DNA of 64,000 nt from Kudoa neothunni (lineage: Eukaryota > Cnidaria), in the NCBI GenBank assembly GCA_964304625.1, contig OZ199839.1, forward strand, positions 10,168,001 to 10,232,000, in the 5' to 3' direction. Shown here in pieces: positions 38,358 to 50,376 of this stretch. The translations under genes were made by a program, and so were the position numbers. Within the stretch, counting starts at the first letter, position 1, and each line of letters begins with the position of its first letter. Under the pieces are notes generated by a model. That model saw nothing but the letters and a program-made list of their open reading frames with translations, made no database searches and was not told the DNA's origin.

Positions 38358-38963
38358 ATAAAAATACATTCTACTGTCGATTGATAGTATTTTGCGTTTC
38401 AATAATTTTAAACAGATTATTTTTTTCAATAAAAAAAACATTTTTTATGGTTTTTGTGATTGAGAGATTTTATAATTAAATTTAAATTACAGTTTCGTTT
38501 ATGCTAACTACAAATCATTTACGTAAATTTAATGGATATATGCTCTCTGTGACATTTTTAAATGATATATTTATTTGATAACTTTAATACATAAACAGCA
38601 ATTCTTTGATTGATGATTTTAAGTTTGCTAAAACAAGTTCAAATAAATGCATATATTTACTTAACTATCACTGTGTTAATATTTAAATAGTATCCTTCAG
38701 TATAATGATAAGAGATTTATTATAATAACATAAAAATATTTTTCATATTTTGATATAAATCTTTGTAGGATTACATAAATATAATATATAAGTGACAAAT
38801 TTTAATAAAATATTTCATTTAATATAAAACAACTAATTTGTAAATATAATTTACCAAAATCTAAAAGTGGTTCAATTAACAGTCAAATGTATCACAAATA
38901 TTGATTTGATATATAAATAACATTGTTTTAATGAAATTAATAAACTCTTGATAAGGTCGATCC
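38358..38963. other. Spacer downstream of copy E
   Basis: AT-rich. Nearly identical to the region downstream of copy C (about 29400-29983). No gene. Confidence 0.55.
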
Positions 38964-41921
38964 TTATGCTTGATTCTTCTTGTAACCAAAGTATAATCCA
39001 ACGATTACGACAACAATAACAATTGGTACCACAATTCCAATTATCCTAAATGGTAACTTATTCAAACTCGACCATATTTAGTGTTAATACATGCTGGTGC
39101 TCGCCCTATAAATCAATGATAATAAATATTATTTTTACTCAATGTTACCTTGATTGATTGGAAGTCTCTCCTATATTTATGATTAAATTAATTATTAATT
39201 ATTGTTAAATACCTTGTTTTATTCGCCCAACACCTTTAACTGTAGGATATTTTGAGTGAATAACCGTTAAATGATAATCACTAGTATCGTTTACGCCTTC
39301 AATTGTGAATGACTTGCATGTAGGTAGTTTACAACCACCAACTCCACTTGTAACACATTTTTTCACTATTGGTAAAGAAGGATCGTTCAAATTTCTCAAC
39401 ATCCATCGACACCTTGAATTTTCATTCTTTTCTTTTGGAAGCAATGATGTAATTTTTAAGGTGTCACCAACTCTTTCGATAATCACTGTGATTTGTTTGT
39501 CCAATTCCGCAGGATTCTCAGGTGGGATGTCTATTTGTAGATGATGTATCAGAACTTTCTATAATTTGGTTGATAAATATTGTACTTTTGGGGATATCGA
39601 TGGTAATTTCTTCCGATCTGTCTACAGCTGTAACCAACACTTGATATTCTTTTTCTGCTTCGTAACCCTCACCGATAATTATGCTACTGCATAATGGTGG
39701 TTCACTACATGGTGGGAATTTAGAATGAGTAGTCACAATAGGAGTGGCTGATGCCGGAGTCGTCGTAGATGAACTTTGAGATGTATCACCTCCGCTACTT
39801 GCTCTGGCCACTCTATTACTGTGATAATTAGTCTCACTGATCAACCGAGATTGTTTTGTTTCTGGATCATTGGTAGACTGGTCAACATTGACGGTAGGTG
39901 GGTTGGCCTGCGAAGGAGATGGGACAACAGTTGGGCAGGAATAAACTACATCTGAACTAATTCCATTTTTAACTTTGAGTTTATAGCTACAAACTGCTTC
40001 TGGATATGCGGTTGTTAATCTTCCAACAACCTGAAATCCTTTGTCTAGGAATTTATGGGATAGAGTGAGAGCCGATAAAGCTAATATATGTAAATTAAAT
40101 AAGGTTGCGGTATAATAATTTTACTAGTTGAAACATTCTCAAATATTTTTTCACCATAATCTTTATTTGAAACAACTTTAATATCATAATTTGTTTTTGG
40201 GTGTAAATTTATCAGTTTCTGAGTATCCTTGCAAAATCCTCTGCATGGGTTACTATCTTCACATTCTGCTTCTTCATACATGTGTTTACCTGTTTTACTG
40301 ATGTAATATGAACATGTTGGTTGGGTAGTTGTTGTTTCCACTGGTCCATCGACTGCCTTGATTATTGCAGTTACGTCATTTGTCGTAGGTGTTGTAGAGA
40401 CAAAGTCAGATCCTGTATTTTTAACTAAAGAAATTAAGAAATGTAAACCATGTAATGAATTACTTGTTCTGAAAAATAAATATTCTTTGATGGTTTCGTA
40501 ATTGGTTATAGTTCCTGCCGTTATTTCTATTATATATGATTTTCCTGATTCAAGGCCACTAATAGCGGTGTTTTCTGAGCATTGATTTTCACAATTTGAA
40601 TTTGAACATTGTGTAGTAATTCCATCACTCGTTCTTAGTTTATCAGCTGGAAAGAATTTTAATGCACAAGTTTGGAATTTTACGACATCCTGACCATTTG
40701 GATTATATAGGATTCGGTTAAGTGTTACTCCGTTAATAGCATATGTTGTTAAAAGTGTGCTTGCACTTGTTTCCTCAACAATTGCTATAATTAGCGATAA
40801 TTATAGTGCATTTACTACAAATCATACCGAATTTGCGATCTTCATAACCTTCAAACTCATTATTTATTGCCTCTATTTTATGATGCCTAGTTTGAATTAA
40901 TATTTTCACGATTGCCTTAGTTTCAGAAAGTGCCAATACCACATTATCGCATGGTGCGTAACAATATTTCCCAGTTTCACCGCCACACGATGATGCATAG
41001 TTAGCGGTACTTCCGGTAGTAGTGCTGGCGGCGTCCTTTATATGGAATAGGCATATTTCCGACGGAAATGCATTCTGAAATTTAAGGAGATATTTAGTCT
41101 TTGTAGTATCACCTTCCTTATATGTCACATAATATTGGGGTTTATAAACGTCAATATTTTTTTTCATATAAGAATTTGGCATATTGTAGAAAAAACTTGG
41201 GTAGTTCGTGCATTTCATCTCATAATGAGGAATCATCGGATCAAAATCAACTGTATTTCTTGATTATCGACTACACACGTACCACCAGTGGTACCGGCTG
41301 CGTAGGTGACGCCCTTGTATAAAATTGGACATGGTACTTTAGGACATGTTTTAGTTGCAATCATTAACTTCTTGTTTGAGTCCGTAGATATTGTAATTAA
41401 TGGATTAATCAAGAGTGCTATTTATAATTTATTTTATGTAATTATTCAATTTAGCATACAAGTAGACAGTCCAAACACGTCTCCACCAGTATTCTTATTT
41501 TCTATTGTGTTTTTATCATTCCAGAAAATATATAGATGTACTTTGTTCTCGGAGATAGGATATTAAATTCCAATTTAATATCATCTCCAGAGCATGGGCG
41601 GAGGCATTTGCCAGTTTGACCAGTGGCTTCATTGTTGGGACAAGAAGTTATTTGCTCTATATCGGTGCCATCTTCTTTTCCTTTTCTTATTAGACATTTT
41701 TCCCCTCGGATGCATAGACCTTCCCATATAAAGTGAGATGTACTTTATTTTTATCTGCTATGCTATATGAGAGTTGTTTATCGGGTGTAGTAGACGCCTC
41801 TGGAGCTGCATGCACAGAATCCTTATTTATGACTACAAACGATTAAAAATACATTAATAATTCTATTATAATTACTAAAAAATGTAATCAGAACATTAAA
41901 TAAAACGAAGGGGACCCTCAT
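38964..41921 (-). CDS. Family copy E: modular type I membrane protein, frame broken
   Basis: Signal exon 41876-41921 (MRVPFVLFNVLITFF), then exons with the copy B plan. Exon 7 is open at 39216-39533 with CRWMLRNLNDPSLPIVKKC and CKLPTCKSFTIEG, and the helix exon ends at 38964. The 3' half is almost identical to copy C but with intact frames. The 5' half is a mosaic: the far end of exon 3 resembles copy B, and the near end matches copy D. Exons 2 and 3 show about three or four single-base losses relative to D (near 41275, 41515, 41700), so as given the 5' part is not open. It could be a pseudogene or reflect sequence errors. Confidence 0.65.
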
Positions 41922-43129
41922 TGTTATTCAATATGAAAGCGATCTGCTTATATAATAAACTATGAATAGACAATAACAATTCATATTTGTAAAATAATAA
42001 TCTCCTTAATAAAATTATTAATTATTAAATGGAAATCTGGTATGATTATTACATTAATACTAGCTATATTGAATTATTAGAGCATTTCCTTAACTTATTT
42101 TTGCTAAACATTCTCTTTTAATCTGATATAGGTAACGTGTCCATAACATTATGATAGCAATAAATAATATAAATTTTTTATTCTGATTAAATTTCGTTGT
42201 TTTTTAATTTATTATCTAAAAGAAATATGATTTCAACTGCTTCATTTCATCAGTATACAATACTTTTTTTATTTTTATCTTACAAGTACGAAATAAATAT
42301 TTTATCAGTTTAATATCGTCATTGACCTCAAAAATCATCAGATGCAAGTAAAATAAAGGATTCATGTGACTTGTGTAAATATTTTAAAGCATATAAATAT
42401 TATATTAAACACCCGAGCTGGTGTCTTACCATCGATATAGGATAATAATTTCCATCCTCATTATATTCTGAATACCAATTCCCTTTATAAAACAAACATT
42501 ATTTTCTATAATAAAATCGATGGCTCTCATTTTTACAATTAAATCTAAAAATAACAATAATTATAATTATTTGATTTTTAATTTTCCATTACCATCACAA
42601 TATTCCATTATATTAATAAATATTTTTCGTAAAATTAACTTGTAGACAGTTAAAAATTTGTTATATTTATAACAACTAACATTTAACACTATTTAAATCA
42701 AATATAAAGAACTCTATTAATTATGGAGTAATGTTGATTCAATATTGTCTGTCTAACTAAAGTAAACTAGATTTTATTGGGTTTATATGTTATGAAACGT
42801 GACCCGATTAGTAACGATGGCGGGTAACCGGCGGACGCCGAAGGGGGAGGAACTGAACTTTAACCATAATTCTTTATACATTTTTAACAAACTAATCAAT
42901 AAATTATAATTTATATTAAAATATTACGTAGCAAATATTAGCTTCTGTTAAAGAACACTATTAAATACGCATGCGCTGTGTTGGAAAGGGTTTTTGATAT
43001 GTACGCATTTCCTGGTTGTATAACAACAATTGAAAGAAAAAATTCAATCGATCTTTTTCAAAGTGGTCTGGTAGATTTTTCTATCAGCTTCCTAATAAAT
43101 GGTATAATTGGTGGTGTTTCAATTTACAG
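41922..43129. other. Spacer, copy E to EXOSC9
   Basis: To about 42650 it is related to the upstream regions of copies B and D. Beyond that it is unique, with an isolated GC-rich patch at about 42799-42852. The N-terminal exon(s) of the exosome gene should lie in 42900-43129, but I could not define them. Confidence 0.45.
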
Positions 43130-44263
43130 AGAAAAGACGGTCGTAAATTTAAAGATTTCCGACCGATAAATGTAGTGGTTGATGTTGAAGACCAATCGTG
43201 TAGAATCGAAATGCAGAATACAATGTAATAATAAGCGGTGCCAATTTAAGTTTGATTTATTATCAATCAAATTAGACTTTTGGGGAGAGTTCAGTACCAA
43301 TTAGTTAAACCTTTTGATAATGTCCCATCGGAAGGCATTCTTAAATTTCATATTTCGTGCGATAAAATGGCTTTACCAACATTAGACGACATTAGGTATT
43401 GGAGCTGAGAATAGTATTACAGTGTTAATTTTTGCCGTTAACTCTAGCATCAATTCAGTGTGTGTATTGGTGGGGCGAATTTTGGATCGTTGTTTCAAAG
43501 AAAGCCGTTCAATAGATATGGAATCGTTATGTGTTATTCGTGGCGAGAATGTAGGGAAAAATTCATTTTCTATTGTTTAAAAAACTTCCTCCACACTGAT
43601 TCTTATGTCTCTTTTTTATTAGGTTGTGAAAATAGATATTTACCTTCATTATCTCTGTTTGGATGGTGCTCTCGTTGACACTGCTAGCATGGGTGTGTTA
43701 GCACTACTTAAAATTTTCCAGTATTTCCCCTTGTTGTTTCATTTGTTCAATTTTTTGTCTAATATTATGCTGCCTCACAAAGAAAACCTCATATAACTGT
43801 AAATAACAAAGATATCACCATAGTAACTAACCTCTCGACATACTTTGTCTAAAATAAATCATTAGCATTCTGCTGATGATCATGAGCCATCAAAAATTTC
43901 TATACTACAGACGCCATTTGTATTTTGTGTTGGTTTAACAAATAAATGGTAATATTGGTTTTAATGGTGTTTATCTGATGAAGGTTTGTTTAGTGAGGAG
44001 ATTATCGTGGATCCAACATTTTTGGAACAATTTGCTATGTTGGATGGGAACCCTTTTGTTGGGGGTTGATCAGAATATGGATATTCTATGCACTAAGTTT
44101 ACAACTGAGGGAGCGTGTCTAAATTTCCCTCAAGTATTATTTAAATATGTCAGATTTTTTGTTTAAATTTATTAAACTTTTTTAGGTATTGCAAAATTGT
44201 ATGACAATTGTTCACGAAGAAATGAAACATAGAATCAAAATTTTAGAAAATGCTCTTAATTAA
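43130..44263 (+). CDS. EXOSC9: Exosome subunit EXOSC9/RRP45
   Basis: An RNase PH-fold subunit of the RNA exosome core ring, in nucleus and cytoplasm. The first firm exon starts at 43130 with RKDGRKFKDFRPINV, followed by LLGRVQYQLVKPFDNVPSEG and ISCDKMALPTLDD. Then come LVGRILDRCFKESRSIDMES with LCVIRGEN, VVKIDIYLHYLCLDGALVD, KPHITVNNKDITI, ILQTPFVFCVGL, EEIIVDPTFLEQFAMLDG, and the end EEMKHRIKILENALN. Introns of about 40-60 bp keep the phase. ESLC..GE and the IDxESL and VDP..E..MLDG patterns fit EXOSC9 better than EXOSC7 or EXOSC8. The long acidic C-terminal tail of vertebrate EXOSC9 is absent. The start codon is unresolved. Confidence 0.82.
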
Positions 44264-44560
44264 TTCCAAAGTTTGATAGTTTCTTATATATTATTATTAT
44301 TATTATAAACAGTTATATTCTCTGTGTAAATTGTAGTACTATTTAAGTCGGTATTGTTTATGGTCTCTAGAGAATAGTTTTGTTGGTGTTCATTTTTTGT
44401 CGCAATTTTAGTTATTGTTTCTATAGTGTGATGGGTAGTGTTTTGAGAGGAATAGAATGCGCAATAGATTGATTTTGTCGGAATTTTCTGTTTAAACCCC
44501 ACACATCATCAAAATCTCCTAGCATACATATTCAATATTTTGCTTTGAAAATTACTTCTG

Positions 44561-44881
44561 GTGGTTAGGCTGAACTCAAGTTGTTTGATGAGACGCCTAC
44601 AAAACGTCACCAACAAGGTACTTAAAAGTAGACAATCAGCCAGAGAATGCCGAGCTCGTAAAAAAGTTAGGCATCAAAAATTGGAGGAGAAAATCATCAT
44701 CCAAGAAACTAAAAACACTGAACTTTATAAAAAAATTGCAAATAGTACATTTTCTTATATAAATATTCTTAATATATTGATTTATTCGTAGATATTCAAT
44801 ATTTGCACATATTTGGATAGCGGAGGCACAATCACTCAAGACCAAATATCCACAATAAAAAGTATCAGCTACAACATTAAC
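44561..44881 (+). CDS. CREBL2: bZIP protein, CREBL2-like
   Basis: The basic region KSRQSARECRARKKVRHQKL followed by EEKIIIQETKNTELYKKI closely matches the basic region and short zipper of CREBL2, a small CREB-related nuclear protein. A second exon after about 44790 could read NICTYLDSGGTITQDQI, in register with the CMAMDQGKIPSEI segment of CREBL2. The only GT donor gives the wrong phase for it; a GC donor at ATT/GCAAAT would fit. The true 5' exon is uncertain: the ATG at 44561 gives a short leader, and an upstream exon may exist. It follows EXOSC9 by about 300 bp on the same strand. Confidence 0.68.
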
Positions 44882-44899
44882 TAGTAGATGTTTTTAGGT

Positions 44900-47770
44900 T
44901 GAATATAGATTTTTATGTTGAAAATTTTTGTATTTTATTTACCCCTTTAATTATTTTTTAAGGCTTATTTCATCGTGTCGTCTATTCGACAGATGCATTT
45001 ACTCATCATATGCAAATGAATTATCTTCAAAATAAGAATTATTATTTATAATTTTATAATATTCTATAGGCAGTAGTGAAACATTTATTTTAAATAATTC
45101 CAACTTAAGTTTTTAACAAATCGTATTTGCTTACATTTTTAAATTATGTTTTAATTTGAATTATTATAATGAGTTAATTCCTTTTTTCCATCAACGTTAA
45201 AAATCTTCCATAACTTTTGTTAAATAAATTGATTAGTTAGATTTTTTGTAATATATGAATAGCAATAATAGTAGAAGAAATATTGAGACTTCGAGATTTA
45301 TATAATGTGCGTGCGCATTATTCATAAAATACAAACATGAATGTGATATTTTGGATTCGTGTCAATCGGATTACATTAAACGTTCATTTGTAACAATGTT
45401 ATCATTTTATATATCATTTTGGGTTTGAGTAAATCCAAAATGTTGAGTTATACGACTATTACTTGTTTAATGTATTTCTTTCACACATAATAAGTAATAT
45501 CGACAACCTTATCCATCATAATTAATGAGAGAAATACTCAAACAATAATTTATATCAATTTTAAAATATATAATGACTTGGTTTAGTTTATAAATTTTTT
45601 GTATATATTTTTTAATTCTGTTTCAAAATTTATTACATTTTTACCAGCAAGACTCAAGGTATTATTTTTGTAAACAAAATATTTTATTAGATTTATTTCC
45701 TTATTTATCTCTAGTTTCTTTAGAAAAAAATATATAACCTAAAAATCATCCGACATTAATTTTCCTCAAACCTAACATTTATTACATCAAAAGTCATTGT
45801 AACATAAGCTTTATAGTGCAAATACAAAAATTCTCATTTTCGATAATATATCTTAATTTCTTACAAATTTTATATTTTTATTTAAGTTAACATTAATTTT
45901 GTATAATTTGAGGAATAAAAATAAATTTTATAGAATAAACAGTCATGTGAACGCGATCTTAATAATCTAACATTATTGTCGCTTATCCAAAAATAATTTC
46001 ATTTATCCAAGTTCTCTCAAGCAATTTATAACTTCTAATGTAATACACTACTTTGAAATATATGTTTCATGCTGGTTCCTTCAAGATAACAAAAACCTGG
46101 ATTTGACGTACATAAAAATTAATCCCGAAATCATACATCAAAAGTTTGTAAACTATTCAGTTATCCGAATAACTATTTATTTGCTAAAAATAAATGTAAC
46201 CAATATTTTTCTATAAGTTTTTTGTATTAGAATCTAAAGTGACTTTATGATCGAGCTAAACCTTTATTAATCGTCTGAGCTAAATTAATCTCTTTTGAGA
46301 AAAGGACTAAGAAATATTAAGAGCTACTACATTAGACGGTTTTAGTTTAATGACAAATAATATTTACAATGCGTAGTATCGAACATTAGAATAAAAAATA
46401 ATTCCAATAAGATTCCATATCAATAATCCTACGCTTAAATAAAATACTTAACAGTTCTAATTTTGTTGATCGGCATTAGTAAATTTATATTAACCCCACA
46501 CCGTCCTTCGAGAGTTATCTGCAACGATTTTTGATTATTTACTTAAAAAAATATTTATTACACTCAAAAGATATTTGAAAGTAAAACATTACCGGCCATC
46601 TTTTTCTACAAATTAAACCTATTAAATTATTTAACGATTTTATGGTTATTTAGGTTTAAATTAAAATAAATTATTCAATTTCGAGGATTCTAATCAGTCC
46701 ATACTCAAAAGAACTCAATATATACAATAATACGAAATAATTATTAGAATCTTCATTTTGATCCGCGTGATAATACCAAAATTGATTGGCAATTGCAAAT
46801 AAAATGTTGTAATAATTCAAAAATCAAATATTTTCGCTATAAAAATTGTTGTTGATATATTTACAATAAAAAGTTTTAATAAGTAATTGTGTAAGGACAT
46901 AAAATTTTCTCTCGCACACGCGTACCTACTAATTCTACTGCCTTTAGTATTTCTATAAATATCGTGGATTTAAACAACGAGATAAAGCCGTAAAGTTAAA
47001 TAGAATGGAAAAAGAGAATTATAAAATTTACTAGAAACTGTATAATCTATATTCAAAGTCAACATCAATCACTAAATACTGTTATATACACTAAATAGTT
47101 ATAAAAGTCTCCGAATTTTCTTTTATTTTGTTTAAAAATTGATAAAACAAAGCATCTCATTTGTGACGGTAATTAGACCATCGCATCCATCCATCCAAAT
47201 AAAAAAAAATGAAGAATTAAATAGTTAAAATGTGTTATCTACAATATTTTACAAATTTCTAATTAGGTACAAGATTTTTTTAGATAAAATTGAAAGTAGA
47301 ATTCTGAATCCACAATAGGTTTTAGTTCCAACATAAGTTTCCACACGAACCTTGCCTACATTCTAAATTTCTACATATGAAAACCAATGGCGCCAACCAT
47401 GCCACATTTTCGTTCCCACCTCTCCTCTGAGGTTACGCAGACTCAATGACAGGAAATTCCAAATTAAATAGTAAACAAATTAATGGCCTTTATTTTCATT
47501 CCATTATCAAAATATTTTGTTTGATTTCTACTTTTTGCAATTAACCCTTACTTTGATAATTATTCATGTTTAACACTATTTTTATCTATATTTCATATCG
47601 TTTTCAGAATATTTCATTCTTAAAAGAATAAAAGTGTTTGATCTGTGTGACATATTAGATAAATTAATCTGCTAATGACTGTTAATTGTAATTAGAATTT
47701 TTATAAAATAGTGGCTAAAGATATGACATATTGAAATAAATAAACAGCACCTGTGGCAAAAACTATAAAA
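44900..47770. other. Intergenic, no gene seen
   Basis: AT-rich, many stops in all frames. No repeats with clear ends were recognised. Confidence 0.5.
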
Positions 47771-49012
47771 CTAGATTATATTCCTGTTATTAATCAACAG
47801 AGGAGTGGAACAGAGTTGGTATTTGTTGCAAATATTTAGAAAACAAACAGCAATAGCATCAAATTCGGCGAGTGTAAGCTGGCGGGCGGTAAGAGTGGAA
47901 TTAATTCTGACTAAATCAGAAAACTCTTTCACAATGGATCCATCAACCCCTGGAAAAAGCAATCTATATGAAATCTAGAAAAACCGATAACAACATAAAA
48001 AAGTCACTCAAAATTTCTGCCAATACGCTTGTTGGGATGAGCAAACAAGCATTTAACTACTTGCTCATATATAAGAAAATCCACGACGGTGGTAGGTTGT
48101 TTACGGGGAATCAATTCTAAAAAAGCAGCATCCACCTACGACATAATATCAAAAACGAACGTCCAATAGTTACAACGACTCACATTTGGGGATGGTACAA
48201 AACGATGTCGAGGTATTTGAACAAGATTTCCCGTGTCAAAGTAGGTGTTTATAATAGTGGAAAGACGGGAAGTTTTATTAATTTTCATAATATCCTTTAA
48301 ATTGTAAAGCGATCGAAAATCACCAAAAATATATACATTAGCAGTTTCTTTTTGAAGTACAAGGCATAAAGGTACACGTCCAACCTTGAAGATGTTGCTT
48401 TTGGTGGAAGCAGCATAGGCTAATTTTAGAATAGCTGGAATACTAACGTTGAATGGTAGATTGCCAACTATACGCGTATTCGGAAGTACTACCCAGAATA
48501 TTCAATATTTACCAACCGTTAATAATTACTGTCATCATCCCAAGGTCGATTATCACACTTGGAAACAGAGTTGGTGAGTAAAGAATACAAATCAGCTTTC
48601 AACATGTCACAATGATGAAAATATATGGGAATGTGTTTATTTTTGACGATAAAACGCTATAGTTTATTGAATTCGTATAAAAGTAACTAATAAATGCATA
48701 AACCACCTCAAAAACTGGAATAAAACGCTGATCTATCTCCACTGCATGAATAGAACTTGCGCCAACTTTCACACAGGACATGGACAATGTTGTCGGTCCA
48801 GCACCCAAATCAATCACGTTACAATTTTTAACATTTGCAATCTGTATCATATGATCTACAAACAGGGGTCATGTTTTGTTGGATTTAGTAGGGGAATTAT
48901 GCAAACCCGAAAATTGTTGATCCCTTAAAAAGTTTTGTCCCAAACGTTTAACTGCTGGATTTCTTATTACGTCTATTGCTTTTCTAATAGATTTATCAAG
49001 CTTGGTAGCCAT
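47771..49012 (-). CDS. TFB1M: TFB1M mitochondrial 12S rRNA dimethyltransferase
   Basis: The start at 49012 (MATKLDKSIRKAIDVIRN) leads into KRLGQNFLRDQQFSDHM, then the SAM-binding motif NVIDLGAGPTTLS and AVEIDQRFIP (48707-48855). Next are CDMLKADL and NRPWDDD, the catalytic-site motif TRIVGNLPFNVSIPAIL, VPLCLVLQKETAN, SRLSTIINTYFDTG and IPRHRFVPSPNVD. The end is LLFPGVDGSIVKEF with TLTARQLTLAEFDAI and a stop at 47771. The motifs in order match TFB1M (KsgA/Dim1 family), which dimethylates two adjacent adenines of the small-subunit rRNA in mitochondria. Introns are about 45-60 bp. NLPF (NLPY/F in the family) is intact. TFB2M is less likely because it lacks such a well kept NLPF and FVP region. 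Confidence 0.9.
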
Positions 49013-50376
49013 TGGTCACGTACAGGCGATTCCAACCCCACACACGTCGTTTTATGTACACATCACGTGATATTAATTTTTTCTCTTTACTTCTTAATTT
49101 TAACTATTTTAAAAATATAACAAACTCAAATCCCTTTAGATAGGATTTCTCAACAACCAAATTATTTTTGGATATTAAACCCAATAGGGAGTAGACAGAA
49201 AGTATTAAAACGCTTTCAGAAATATGTATTTAACAATTTTTTTAAAATTATTGTCGCTTTTTTTCTTTTATGCCTTTTTTATCTTTTAAGGATATGACCT
49301 AATAATAATGTTTAAAATGGCTATTTGCATGGTAAATATTATTCAAGTGTCACTAGTTTTGACTGTTTTACATTATTTCAGGCCTCTGTATAGCTAAACC
49401 ATAATCATCACTAAGTATTTATCTAAACCGATCGAAAACGCATTCTCCATTTCCGCAAAGAAGGATTTATATAAAGAACTGGACTCATGCATTACAGTAG
49501 GTTTGTACAATTTTGTGATTAATTTTAATCGCAGCATGATATTAGAATATTAAATAATAATAACACATGGTTTAAATTTAAAACATAATTTTTTTATAAA
49601 AATTTTCCAGAAGTATGGATAAACCGATTTTTAGAATTAATGTGAATTTTAAATAAGATTTGACATTGTTTCAGAGTATCTTGGTAGGGATTATTTGACA
49701 GCACCTTGATTAATAACCTTTAGTTACAACAATAATGAATAAATACGTTTACCATGAAGATACTAACAATTATTTGCTATAAAAAACTTAATCTACATAC
49801 TTGTTTAGATAGTCACATAGGAGTTTAATCTTTTTGATTTTATATCAGAAATATAAGACCAATTAGCTATTTTTTGTGTAAAATTAATATAAAACAATTT
49901 CTTATTTTCGAGGAAACACAGTACCGTCTTTTATTGCAGTAGCGCGCTTAGATAAAAGAAAATTGTCTTCCGATTGTCAATAATTTTAAGTATATCAAAA
50001 ATACATAAATATTCTCAATGAAAATAAAGTTTATAATTTATACTGTAATCATCCAGCTATATTATAATTTCTGATATTATTATAAAACCTTTAAAATGAT
50101 CTTAACTTTAATTTCGCTAATAATATTCGTCAAAAATATGATAATTTAAAGAAATTTTAATTTAATATTCTCTGTAAGTTAATTATAGGATTAATATATT
50201 TTTTCAAGATTATTTATTGCTAAACATTCTCACTCAAGACAGAACTGATAAGTTTGCTCTAACATATAATCATTTAAGAAACGCGCAATAATTATAAATC
50301 AATTTAAATACGAAAAACAACCCAGAAACATACACCAAGAAAGCGACGTAAGTATGTGGGAAATAATCATCGACTA
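49013..50376. other. Intergenic, no gene seen
   Basis: AT-rich spacer between the TFB1M start and the INTS6 stop. No features recognised. Confidence 0.5.

Noticed and set aside
44284-44502. 72-codon Thr-rich open frame on the minus strand
   Set aside because: Lies between EXOSC9 and the bZIP gene; low complexity, no splice partners, no family.
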